64,000 nucleotides of DNA. It comes from Rhizophagus clarus (lineage: Eukaryota > Glomeromycota > Glomeromycetes > Glomerales > Glomeraceae). The notes beneath the pieces were generated by a model. That model made no database searches. It was not told the DNA's origin and saw only the letters and a list, made by a program, of their open reading frames with translations. The position numbers and the translations under genes were made by a program. Shown piece by piece: positions 32,685 through 43,527 of the stretch (positions are counted from its first letter, which is position 1; the number at the start of each line of letters is the position of its first letter). Location of the stretch: positions 1,800,501-1,864,500 of the forward strand of contig BLAL01000058.1 in assembly GCA_015698045.1 (NCBI GenBank), read 5' to 3'.

Positions 32685-33294
32685 GGTATATTTGTATGCT
32701 ATTGGAAGGTATAGCCACTTCTGGTACGAGTAGGTATATATAGGTAGTTAATACAAGAAGTGATGCTATATATACCCAATATTTTGGTACGAAGAGTAGG
32801 ATTTTTCTTCGTACCAAATTCTGACCACTTTTCGTACCAGAAAAATAGTGAAATTGGTGTTCTGAAGACTTTAGAAATGTAAAATTGATACTTTTGGATC
32901 TGGTACATTGGTCTGAAGAATTTTTCCAAAAAGTTTTATATATTATAAGCGTTATATATAGGTATATATGTATATAGTGTCTGGAGTTGGATAATATTTT
33001 TTGGAAATTGTCTTCGTACCATCGTATCAAACTATTGTTGTATATGATTTTGCCTTTATTTTGTGATTTTGATGGTTATTTGATATATTTTCTGGTATAA
33101 GAACTGGTACGAAGTTGGTACAAAGAGTATATGTAGGAAGTCGTACCAGGGAATATGGTATTTATCTATGGTATTATTAGAGATGTGCCATAAAGGCGCT
33201 GGGAGGCTAATTGGATAGGAGATCTGGTATAAGTCCACCACAGAGGGGTGGATGTATACTGAGGCTTTAGCCCAGGCAACCAGAGATCAGCGCT
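32685..33294 (-). repeat. Right terminal inverted repeat of the Polinton-like element
   Basis: Inverted copy of 16591-17199, with scattered differences that are mostly transitions (for example GTCATC/GTCGTC at the edge). The inner boundary is where CAAATATACC ceases to match. Confidence 0.9.
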
Positions 33295-33299
33295 GACGA

Positions 33300-34961
33300 C
33301 ATGATTTTGGTACTCTTGGATTTCTTTATGGTAAGATAAATTCAAATTATCTTTTAAATCCTGAAAAAACTTGAAAATTTTTTGACATTCGTTGCAAACA
33401 TAGGTATGATGTTCATTACACTCACCAAATGCATATAATAAACAATGATTTATGCATGGGTCATGAGTTGTTATTCCATGATCAGTTACAACTAAATGTA
33501 TTTCATATTCTTTCTTTAAATAGCATTTTAAAAAATAGCAATGTTTGGAAAAAATATTCTATAAATTCATTGTTCAAGATTAGAATGTATGTATATATCA
33601 AAATTTTTTAGTAAACTTTGTTTTTACCTGTAGATTGGTATTATTTATTTTTTCTTTTATTAGATTTATAATATCATTAAAAGTTTCATATCCATACATA
33701 CTACATGTAAAACATAATCCTCCAAGATCTTTTCGGTAAATATATTGGTGACCCATCAATTGAATGTAAAATGTTGTGCGTTTAATTCCATTTGGAAAAG
33801 ATTCCTTGAATTTTTCCCATAATATATTTTTTGTATTTTTTAAATAAATTACCAGTTGTCCTGTTTTAGCATCAGTTTTATAGGAGCTCATAATAACATA
33901 AGCTTTATTTTGAAAAAATGAATCAAATTGTTGTTTTTGTTCAGAAGTAATTCTTTTGACTTTTCTGACAGGTTTTTCCAATACTACACAACCAGGACCA
34001 TTAATTCTGACAGTGCCTTATGCAACCTATACAAATTATAAGGGTAAATATAATTCAAAAAAATTTTTTACGAATATTTGGTTATACTTACTTTTAATTT
34101 TTCCATCAAAATATTATAAGAAAATTTCTCAGCTATAATGGAAAGAATCCTTCTTTTCCCATCATAACCCTTTTTATTAAATTCTAACGCTTGACTAAAA
34201 CACTTCCAGAAAATATCCCCATCATTGCGATACTGTCCAGGAAATAGATGTAAAAATCCAGACGTATACAAAAAATGCAAAATTTCACGATCATATGATG
34301 GATCACCAGATTGCGTCCAAAATTCATACTAAAAAAAATAAAAGTAAGAATTTATTATAACATTTATAAATATATTTTCTCAAAAAAACTTACTGGTGAA
34401 ATATCTTTTGTATAAGGTGTGATATTGGTACATCCAGCATGGCTTAACATCGCACGCCATGTACACATTTCTCTTTCTTTAATTATATAGTTTAGTGGAT
34501 AGAGTTTTTTTAAAGTAGTGGTAATTTCAACTACAGTTTTCGTTTCATTATACCATTCAATAAAAAATTCATTCCAATTAATAGAAGATAATGTAAATCT
34601 TCGCAAATAATAATTCCACAAGGCTTGCATTTTATCAATAATATGCCATTCTTCAGGTGGGCATCTTGGTATAAGTTGTATTTAAATAAATGTTTGAATT
34701 TGAGGATGACTAATTCCAAATAAATCAACACTTCTATGTTCTCATAATACACCAACTTTTTGCCACATATCATTAGGACTATTACCGATATATGTATATC
34801 GCAACTCAAAATTTTGATACATTTTTATAATTGAATTTTTTTTATTTATTTCTTATACAAATAAAGTTCAATCTTTGTTTGCTCCAATTGAATAATAAAA
34901 TGATGATTTAAACCCTGGATCCGCATAATATAATTGCTCATCTGAAGATATACCAATTCTA
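33300..34961 (-). pseudogene. Copy A transposase, middle piece
   Basis: Minus-strand fragments with introns. From upstream to downstream: IGISSDEQLYYADPGF, FELRYTYIGNSPNDMW, MQALWNYYLRRFTLSS, CTWRAMLSHAGCTNITP, DIFWKCFSQALEFNKKGYDG, QFDSFFQNKAYVIMSSYKT, YRKDLGGLCFTCSMYGYE, then a Cys/His-rich stretch (HGITTHDPCINHCLLYAFGE, CNECQKIF). Each aligns with copy B (57761-61525). The Cys/His cluster precedes the nuclease core and may bind zinc. It is cut on the left by the Polinton-like element and on the right by Plavaka 2 at a TA. Confidence 0.72.
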
Positions 34962-34981
34962 TACATCAGGAAATTTTTTTA

Positions 34982-35290
34982 GGGGGATATATATCGATGG
35001 ATAGGTCACATGATATATATCGATAATAATCAGACTCGTCGAGTAGTATCGATGTGGGTAAATGATGACAAATTATCAGAATTTAACTAAAATGACAAAT
35101 ATCGATAGAGATGTATATCGATGGAAAGGTCACATGATATCTATCGATAATAATCGGACTCGTCGAGTAGTATCGATACGGAAAAGATGATTACTTATCG
35201 GAATTAAGCCTAAACGATAAAAGTCGAGAAAATTTCATACGATAAAAATCAAGAAAATTCAAACGATAAATATTGAAAATATTCATTGCG
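34982..35290. repeat. Left subterminal repeats of Plavaka 2
   Basis: Two copies of an about 125-bp unit, including GGTCACATGATATMTATCGA and ACTCGTCGAGTAGTATCGAT (itself palindromic at CTCGTCGAG), followed by shorter CGATAAAAGTCGAGAAAATT-like blocks. Confidence 0.8.
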
Positions 35291-35430
35291 ATTACTAACG
35301 TAAATTTATTTATTTATTTATAATAATAAAATTCATAATAAAATTCATAATGATAATAATTATAATTAATTATAAAATATTAGTATGCCACCTTAAAATA
35401 AAACATCACTTTCCAACCTATGAATAATTG

Positions 35431-37244
35431 CTAATCATCATAAAACAAGTCGTCATGCAACGTTATTAATGTATCATCACCTCTGAGAATTACATCTGTT
35501 TCCTCCTCCTCTTCAAAAGAGCCTGTTTTCGGGATTTCCGGAACTTCTTCCCTCAATATCTCCTGCGCGTCATGTATAGTAAAACCTCCTTTTTTTTCGA
35601 ATAAATCCTAATAAAGTATTAATTCGAATTTTATCTAACTGAATAGATTTCAAATTATATAAATTGGTTTAAATAACAGCCACATACCTTAAATTTCCGA
35701 TATCGTCGTTCTAGAGGTTTTTTCCTGCACTCTACGTCGGGGTAGCTAGGATTCAATACTATATCGCATATCGCTGACGTATAGATATAGATATTCTGAA
35801 ATGACTCGTTGGTATCAGATATTGCGGGAAATGCGAATTTTGTTATATTTTCGATTACATTATCGTTATCATCATATAACTTATTATAACACTCTTTAAC
35901 TTGTGGTAAATTTTTCCAGCTCGTTATATCTTGCGGGCTTTTTCGTTTATTACCACTTATTGATTGTAGACCGAATTCCTTAAAAATAGCGCTTTTCACT
36001 GCTGCAACGTGTACTCCTCTCATATCTTTCATTTTTCGCATGAGCTATAAAAGAAAATAAAAAATCCATAATGATAATCGAAAAATTTAAATTAAACACA
36101 ACAGTTATGATTACGATTATTAATGATAATCACCATAGAATGATGGTGTCCTGAAAATGCGTTCGTCCACTCTCTATAGCCTACTTCACGAAGATAATCA
36201 GGATGATGTTGATTTAGCCAATTTTCGAGCTCCAACTTAAAATTTTCAAAGGTAGGCCACATATTGTCCGGAAAGGATTTATTGCACACCGAGTTATAAC
36301 CTTCCTATATTAGTGTGTGATAATAAATAATTGCAATTATGTTGTGATTTGGTGACGGATGGTATAAGAGAGAATAGCACCAGGTTTTCGTTAGAAACTT
36401 ACATTGAAGACCTTTTCGCTTAGATCAATTTTTTTCTTTTTCTCATTTTGCAACTTAATCTGGTTCTGGATCCATCCGACTTTCTCGAGCGTCTCTTTAT
36501 GTAATTCATATAGAGCTCGTATTTGCCTACCTTGTTTTATAAGCATGTCCTCGCAACTTTTTCTGCTTTTAGGAGGTTGGACATTGATCTCCGGTGTTTC
36601 TTCTGCAGTTGTAGTTGACGAGCTTCTTCCATGCTCAACAGCTGGCGTGGTCGGCCTACTGCGCCGTACATTTTTTCTATTTGTTTCCGGTACAAGCGTT
36701 TCAGAATTTTCATCGCCAGCTGACGTTAATGTATTAACCCAGTAAATTGTATTAGGTGTAATAGATGTAAACTGAAATGAAATGTCGACAATTTTCGAGT
36801 CTGAAAATTATCACTTACTTTGCTTTGATTGTCTGCCGTATGTTTTGAGTTGTTTAGAAATATATTCCTTTATCCTTCGAGTGTTATCTAAAAAATAAAT
36901 GATTGATTATGAAAGGTTTATTAACATAATATCTAACAAATCATAATAAATATATATGGATCATTACCTTCTGCTAGTGGTGTAGTTTGCGAAGATTCTG
37001 CTACTACTTCCATTTCTTCTTGATCACTATCTGATCCCTGGTTACTAGTATCTGATTTTTTGGCTGTCTCTTTAGCTTGTGAACTAATAGTATCTGATTC
37101 TTTAGCAGGCTCTTTAGCTTGCGAAGTATCTTTCCGCTTTACGATTTTTCTTGGGCCTTCTTGTTCATTATTATATTCGTTATTTGATTCCTGAGACTGT
37201 TTATCTTTGTTAGCTCTAGTGGAATATTTTCGTTTTTTTGGCAT
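35431..37244 (-). pseudogene. Plavaka partner gene, second copy
   Basis: ATG 37244 (MPKKRKYSTRANKDKQ, basic, nuclear-localisation-like), Ser/Lys/Glu-rich repeats of TSQAKEPAKESDTISSQAKE type, a predicted coiled coil (QIRALYELHKETLEKV), then the conserved part FENFKLELENWLNQHHPDYL, YREWTNAF, RGVHVAAVKSAIFKEFG and ITSWKNLPQVKECYNKLY. The C-terminus is acidic, ending LITLHDDLFYDD (stop 35431-35433). At least six exons with GT/AG edges. I could not join exons 2 and 3 in one frame (near 36770-36840), so a frameshift or unusual splice is present. Homologous to 9049-10448 in order and motifs. Function unknown. Confidence 0.62.
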
Positions 37245-37269
37245 TTTTTTAAAAAAGGTTTGAAACAAA

Positions 37270-38282
37270 TTAGTAAAAAAAGAAAGATATAAATGGTTAG
37301 ACTAAAGAAGAGCGAAGAAAAATTTAGTATAAAGTGGAAAAAGGAGCGAACGAAAAAGGATTGAAGAAGATTTGAATGTAAAATCAGAGATAAAAAAAGT
37401 TTAAAAAAAAGGTTGGAAAAGTATCCTATATATAAACTTTTCTAAAGTTTGATAAACTATTTAGATCAGTAAAACTCGATGTGACGCGTAAATAATTATA
37501 ATGCATACTAATTAAATTATTATAGCGACGCGTTATTAATTGTAATGCATAATTAAAATATTATAACGATGCATATTAGTTAATTGTACTCAAAATTAAA
37601 TGGATTAAACAAGGGATAACGATGCATATTAGTTAATTGTACTCTAAAATTAAATAAATTCGAGGGATAACAATGTATATTAGTTAATTGTAAATAAATT
37701 CAAGGGATAACGATGCATATTAATTATTTGTAAATAAATTCGAGGGATACGGTAACAATGCACATTAGTGTTAATTGTACTCTAAAATTAGATAAATTCG
37801 AGGGATAACAATGTATATTAGTTAATTGTAAATAAATTCGAGGGATAACGATGCATATTAATTATTTGTAAATAAATTCAAGGGATACGGTAACAATGCA
37901 CATTAGTTAACTGAAAATATCCAATCATAGTAGTAAATGGTATCGATCTCTTTCAATTACTCAAAATTGAATAAATTATTTGAAAATTTAACAATACAAA
38001 ACAATACAATTAATCGAGATATAACGATGCATATTTAATTGTTGTACTCAAAAATTAAATAGATCAACAATACAATTAAGAAAAGTCTAAAAATATCTGT
38101 ATTGTTTACTAATAAAACTGATCGTCGTCTACTACTAGTAAAGCTGAAATAATGAAATATATATATTACATCGTTTTTTGGTTTTGTTCAGGCAATAAAT
38201 TCCGTTTTTACTAGTTTTGTTCAGGCAACAAATTCACTTTCATAAAATTTAGTTCCGTTCACTATCGCTAAAATCACTCAAA
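37270..38282. promoter_or_regulatory. Divergent intergenic region of Plavaka 2
   Basis: About 1 kb between the two divergent genes. It contains five to six copies of a 60-70-bp repeat (GGGATAACRATGYATATTAG, TTAATTGTA, AAATAAATTCGAGGGAT) at 37540-37920. This is a different sequence from the Plavaka 1 intergenic region. Promoter role inferred from position. Confidence 0.6.
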
Positions 38283-41162
38283 ATGACCTATAAATGTTCA
38301 TATTGTTCATGTACTTTTTCGTCAACTTATGCATTAAAACGACATATTTCGGACAAGCATCAATATATTGACGAAGATGAAGAAGTAACCTTTCAATCAA
38401 ACATGCCACACGAAGAACCTGATCTCTGGGATGATGATGATAAAGAAGTATCAAAAGTGCCATATCATGAAGAATCCGGTCTCTGGGATGATGATCTTTC
38501 AATGAAAGATGACGAATCTGAATCGAAAATAACATTAGAACAACCCGTAGAATCTTATGAAAATTTACAAATTTCTGAAGAGTCGGATGAGGAAAGTGGG
38601 GAATTTGATAACAACGATGAGTCGGATGAGAAAAGTGGTGAATTTGATGACGACGATAATGAGGATAATGAAGTTGACTTAACATACTCGTTATCTATCG
38701 ATGCTGAAGATTTTTGTGGGACCACACTAGATGATGCAATAAGAGACAAAACACATCCACCTAACACTGAATGGCCGAACGACATTTATCGTGAATTCAT
38801 GGAAATTGTTATGGAATATCAATTATCTAATTCTTGCGGTGATAGGATAATTAAGTTAATCAATAAAAGCAGACAAGAGGCCGAAAAAAACCCATTACCA
38901 ATAAATACTAAGGAAGGTCGTAGATTTCTTGATGTTAACGAATTTCCTTATATGAAATTCAAAAAAGTCCTTATCACGAAATTCCAGGATAAAGATTATT
39001 CTTTTTATTATCAACCGATAATTCATGGAATTAAAGTTCTGCTTCTTCAATCCGAAATGAATGAAGAATTTGTTTTTAAGTATAAAAATCACAATACATT
39101 GATTAAGACTTATGGTGAACAATTCGAAAGTAATTGGTGGTATATCACGGAAAATAAAATTCCTGTCAATAACAAATTATTATCGATAATAATCTACGCC
39201 GATTCCACAACTTGTGATCATCTGGGCAAAACTTCTGAACATCCTATATATATTTCACTCGGAAATATACCAAATTGGCAGCGAAATAAACCTAACGCTA
39301 AAGTACTTGTTGGTTATTTGCCAAAATTGAAAGCAAAAGATAATACTACAAGGAATTCTGAGTCTTTCCGAAGATTACAGAGACTCGTTTTTCAGAGATG
39401 TCTCCGAATATTATTATCGCTGATAATGAATCAAAATAACATGTATTTAGTTGTTCAAAATAAAATACATCCATTTACACCAAAATTATCGGTTATCCTT
39501 GCTGATATGGCGGAAGCAGAAGCATTTACCGCAACATATCTTCCATCAATTTCTAAACGACCATGTTATTATTGCTTGATAAATAATGAAGATCTTAATA
39601 ATATGGCATTATCTCATATTGATTTACGAACTCCAGAAAAGATGAAACTAGCTATTAGTGAGAATCAAGCAAGTGAATTTTCGATTCATAAGGAGTTTAA
39701 TTATTTTTGGGATTTTGACGATTTTAATATTTATGAGGCGACTGCTCCAGATCGTATGCATTTACTCGACCTTGAAGTAACAAAGTATCTCATAGAATTT
39801 ACTTGTGAATTGTTACACTGAAAGGTCAGCAATAGAGCAGTAAAAGATATGGACCACAGATTGTGCGCAATCCCATGATATCCAGGCTTAATAATATTAA
39901 AAAACGGATTGGAAAATATATCTAAATTTACTGCCAATGATTATCGTAATATAATGAAAGTGATTATTTTCGTTATAGATAATTTATACGATGATTATAA
40001 AGAAGGTGGAATACCATGTAAGAGACTGTGCAACATTTTTCATAAATATTTGGTAATGTATATGAAGTTGCGTCAGGAGTCATTTACGGATACCGAGTTA
40101 ACAGAATTAGAGGTAAATATCGATTATTAATTCTAAACCAAATCTTTAATTAGTATTTAATTTCAGTTTTTTAAAAATTTATTACTACTATTACTAGACG
40201 TTAATAACTGAATTCTGTCAAGAATTTGTAACGATATTTGCCGAATATTCTCCAAGTCGCTGTAAAATACCTAAACTTCACGTGCTTCGTTATCATGTAA
40301 TTCCGTCAATTCGACTTTATGGTTCGATGAATGGGATGTCAACAGAAACATATGAAACTTTGCATAAGAAGAGCGTTAAAACTCCATATCGAATGACAAA
40401 TAAAAGAAATTATGTTCCACAAATGTTAACTACGGTAATATTATATGATCTGTTTCGTCATAATCTATTTTAATCGATTAATTTAAATTTGATATGATAG
40501 GTGCAACGTCAATATTTAGCCTTGAAACAAAAAAAACCTACGATAAGGAGATCTAGTGGATTTCGAAATCTTTTATGGGAGTTCAAATTTACTGAAATTG
40601 AAACAACAGTTTCTAAAATAAAACAAGACACCGATATCCATCATCTGTATAAAGAAGGGTTTGATAACCTTCATGCAGGTTTTGAAGAGTTTTTGACGGA
40701 AAATGAATTAGAATATGATTATGAATCTGGGCATTTTAAAATATATTCTAGTGTAGCTGTTGAATCAACTGATATTATCCGAACAGCAGGAACCTTTTAT
40801 GGTAATGAATGGTTCAGTGATGTAGTAGTCTCTTCCGAAGAAACTGTGTGGTATGGAAAGGTATGATATGCTTAAAATTTTTTATTAAGATTTTTGTCAT
40901 GATGACATGTTATTAACTGAATTAAATTTAGGCACTTTTATTATTGGAATTTTCTGCAAAAGGTTTAAAAGAGCCAGTAAATCTTGCTTTGTTACAATGG
41001 TATGAAGAAGTACAAGAAGAAGAGATCATATACGACTGTCCAAGATTATGGCTAACTGATCAATATACATGTGTTTACTTAGATTCGGTTGATATGTCAG
41101 TTCACATTATACCAAGAAATAACTGTGAAAATGAATATTTTGTTAATACGTATATTTTTTAA
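38283..41162 (+). pseudogene. Plavaka-family transposase, inactivated by two TGA codons
   Basis: Exon 1 runs from MTYKCSYCSCTFSSTYALKR (C2H2 finger, residues 1-27) through an acidic linker to 39819; the frame continues past a TGA at 39819-39821 and a second TGA near 39878 to about 40110. Introns at about 40111-40197, 40436-40500 and 40861-40931 follow GT/AG. Shared landmarks: ISLGNIPNWQRNKPNAKVL, WDFDDFNIYEATAPDRMHLLDL, GMSTETYETLHK and the end ENEYFVNTYIF. The second stop lies where Plavaka 1 has arginine (PRFPG against P-stop-YPG), so CGA to TGA is the simple cause. Otherwise the frame is open, indicating recent death. Confidence 0.82.
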
Positions 41163-41244
41163 GGTGTAAAATAAAATTAGATTAATATTCTTAGTATTTA
41201 TTTGTATATGAGTGCGTTTTATGATTTATTAATGAAACAATAAA

Positions 41245-41775
41245 TAATGGATTTAACTTGATTATTTTTGATAATTGTCAATATCGCAAATCATCGTTGA
41301 GATTATTTTCGATAACTGTCAATATCGCAAATTATCAGTGCGATTATTTTCGATAACTGTCAATATCGCAAATTATCAGTGCGATTATTTTCGATAATTG
41401 TCAATATCACAAATCATCGTTGAGATTATTTTCGATAATTGTCAATATCACAAATCATCGTTGAGATTATTTTCGATAATTGTCAATATCGCAAATCATC
41501 GTTGAGATTATTTTCGATAATTGTCAATATCGCAAATCATCGTTGAGATTATTTTCGATAATTGTCAATATCGCAAATCATCGTTGAGATTATTTTCGAT
41601 AATTGTCAATATCGCAAATTATCAGTGCGATTATTTTCAATAACTGTCGACATCGCAAATTATCAGTGCGATTATTTTCGATAATTGCCAACATCGCAAA
41701 TCATCGTCGAGATTATTTTTGATAATTGTCAATATCGCAAATTATCAGTACGATTATTTTAGAAAAAGTTAAATA
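41245..41775. repeat. 41-bp tandem repeat, right subterminal region of Plavaka 2
   Basis: About 12-13 units of 41 bp containing TTTTCGATAATTGTCAATAT and CGCAAATCATCGTTGA or CGCAAATTATCAGTGC variants; the two variants alternate in blocks. CGATAA/TTATCG recurs through the array and in the terminal 100 bp, as expected of transposase-binding sites. Confidence 0.92.
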
Positions 41776-41903
41776 TCGTTGTATAATTGTGAGATAATTA
41801 TCGAATATTATCACATTATGTTGACCATCGATTTATAAATACGATATTTATCGATAAAGTGATAATTATCGATGTATATCTTCTGAAAAAATTTCCTGAT
41901 GTA

Positions 41904-42353
41904 TACAAACAACCAGAATTTTCCTAAAAAACAACAAAATGGATGAAAATTAATATTCTTCAAAAGTTGTTCTCTAATTTCCATTTTATTATGACCCATA
42001 ATAAGAGAACCAGAAAACCTAGTATTGCTTTTAAACACTTGTTGATAAAGTGTAGTTATCATAGCTGAAGGATTATTAAAAATAGCACTTTTTAAATCTC
42101 TTGCTTCACAAATATATCCTGGCTGTTGCAAAGAACCAGTATGGCCTTGAATAACAATAATAAAAAATTGTACATTTTGAAGAATGACTAAGGTTTTCAT
42201 ATTTATACGAATAGGATAAAAATTTGGAGTTTCAGTTGCATTTTTTATAAATCGCATTTCCCACCAATCTCGAGAAAATGGTTCATAATGAAAGTTTTCA
42301 TCTATATGACCAAGAGAAACTAAATTAACTTAATATTCTTTTCGTTTACCCAT
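41904..42353 (-). pseudogene. Copy A transposase, N-terminal piece
   Basis: ATG at 42353 (MGKRKEY, then TAA), continuing VNLVSLGHIDENFHYEPFSR, DWWEMR, FYPIRINMKTLVILQNVQ, GHTGSLQQPGYICEARDLKS, AMITTLYQQVFKSNTRFSGS to WLFVY, where Plavaka 2 interrupts. It aligns in order with copy B (61525 downwards: SREWWIMRG, LLYPIRVGWQTV, GYRCHSGSKFSD, SYAMTSLYQRIF). This N-terminal module is not known to me outside this family. Confidence 0.72.
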
Positions 42354-42506
42354 TATTTAACACGTATTTGACTAATAGTTTGAGGTTATATTATCTAAGA
42401 AGTGTGAGATTTTCCAATATTGTAAAATTAATAGTGATTATTATCACCGCTGATCTATAATAATGATTGACATTTTTTTGCAGTTGACTTACATATTACG
42501 AATTAA

Positions 42507-43527
42507 AGGTATAAATTAACTTCCCATAATTTTATGCTCTATATTTAACTGACAAGTAAAATTATTATCATACATAATTGCTAAAATACTAGCAATTAAA
42601 TTATATTTGATCTTTAAATCTTTCAAATAAATTCTTCATTCTGTTTGCATATTGGCAACAGATAATATTTCTTATTGCAATCATATAATGCTTAATTTAG
42701 TAATAACACCAAGTAGATCTTTATTTTAAAGTTGATTATGTAATTTAATAATTTGATACTGAAATAGAGGCCTGTAACAGACTGGGTCTAAACCAGAAAA
42801 TTTTATTTTAAAACTCATCCAAGCTGGGTTCAGATTAGGTCTAAATTTTTATAAATTTTTTGGGCTAGGTCTAGGTTCAGTTTCTAAATCCAGATTTTTA
42901 TTAATTCTGACCAAAATTTTTAATTAATTTTGAGCAAAATTTTAAACTTAAAATTATTAACTTTTATTGATAATATTTTTTTAAAATCAGTATTGCATCA
43001 AAATTTATAATTCAACTGTGTTGCAACTAGGTTATATAAATTTTTTTTTTATTTAAACATTTTAAGGTTGTTAAATGTACAAAATTATCAAGTGCCAATT
43101 AGATTTTTTTTACTATTATAATTGTTATAATGTTTATTGATAATCATTTAAAAATCATTTAAAAATTTTTTTTTTTTTGATCAAAACAAGTGCAAATTTA
43201 TTTATTAATAATGATCATAATGATACAACATAACAATAAATGAGCCAACTTATATAATAGGACCGCAGTCAATTATCGATAAGAATATATCATGACCCAC
43301 TATATTTAGCCTATTTTCAAAGAGGTAATAGGAAGTCTATACATAGATTTTAGATTTAAAGAAATATAGAAAACGAAGAGAAAAAAGAAATATTTTAGAA
43401 AAATAAACAATAAAATAAGAAATATGACTAAATCAAAAATTGATTCCTATATATTAAATTGTTAAACCTAAACTACAAAATCACATAAATTATTCTAAAA
43501 GGGCCTTTATTCCTTCAATTAAATGAT
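42507..43527. other. AT-rich spacer
   Basis: No gene or long repeat seen. A short region at 42775-42905 repeats GGGTCTAAACC/AGGTCTAAAT/TAGGTCTAGG motifs, perhaps the trace of an old element. Confidence 0.5.

Larger units (their letters stand above)
16591..33294. mobile_element. Maverick/Polinton-like element with Gag-protease genes
   Basis: A 16.7-kb element with inverted terminal repeats of about 610 bp, starting AGCGCTGA, inserted in the copy A transposase gene. It encodes a chromodomain integrase, A32-like ATPase, family-B DNA polymerase, SF3 helicase, DUF5679-like zinc protein, an NPLTG/zinc-ribbon protein, a zinc-finger/winged-helix-like protein, two Gag-like proteins (one joined to an aspartic protease) and four unknown proteins. 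No double-jelly-roll capsid or adenovirus-type protease was recognised. I could not find a convincing 6-bp target duplication; flanks differ (GTCATC versus GACGAC if the end is AGCGCT), so exact ends are uncertain by about 8 bp. Several genes carry stops, so this copy is dead. Confidence 0.85.
34964..41901. mobile_element. Plavaka-type DNA transposon 2 (inactivated)
   Basis: Termini CATCAGGAAATTTTTTTAG (34964) and reverse complement ending CCTGATG (41901). TA flanks at 34962-34963 and 41902-41903. Removing the element with one TA rejoins the copy A transposase frame at the exact length seen in copy B (VYRIGISSDEQ against VYITNISVGEQ), which supports a 2-bp TA duplication. Contents: partner gene (minus, 35431-37244) and transposase (plus, 38283-41162), divergent as in Plavaka 1. 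Subterminal repeats carry ATCGATA/TATCG motifs instead of the TTACG motifs of Plavaka 1. Confidence 0.86.
1979..42502 (-). mobile_element. TTAA-flanked DNA transposon, copy A, split by nested insertions
   Basis: The outer element starts TTCGTGAT after TTAA (1975-1978) and ends CGAA before TTAA (42503-42506). After removing the hAT (1987-14439), the left terminus continues at about 14448 into GTGAGTCAACTGCAAAAAA; the right terminus read on the minus strand gives GTAAGTCAACTGCAAAAAA. So about 30-bp terminal inverted repeats match once the insertion is removed. The element's own DNA is about 4.4 kb (1979-1986, 14440-16590, 33295-34963, 41902-42502), close to the 4.24 kb of copy B at 57403-61643. 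It carries one gene on the minus strand, in three pieces. TTAA duplications are known from piggyBac and some Sola elements; the transposase does not look like piggyBac. Confidence 0.85.

Noticed and set aside
36404..36745. 113-residue plus-strand frame with hydrophobic stretches
   Set aside because: Antisense of the Plavaka 2 partner gene exon 3; the minus-strand reading has the conserved motifs.
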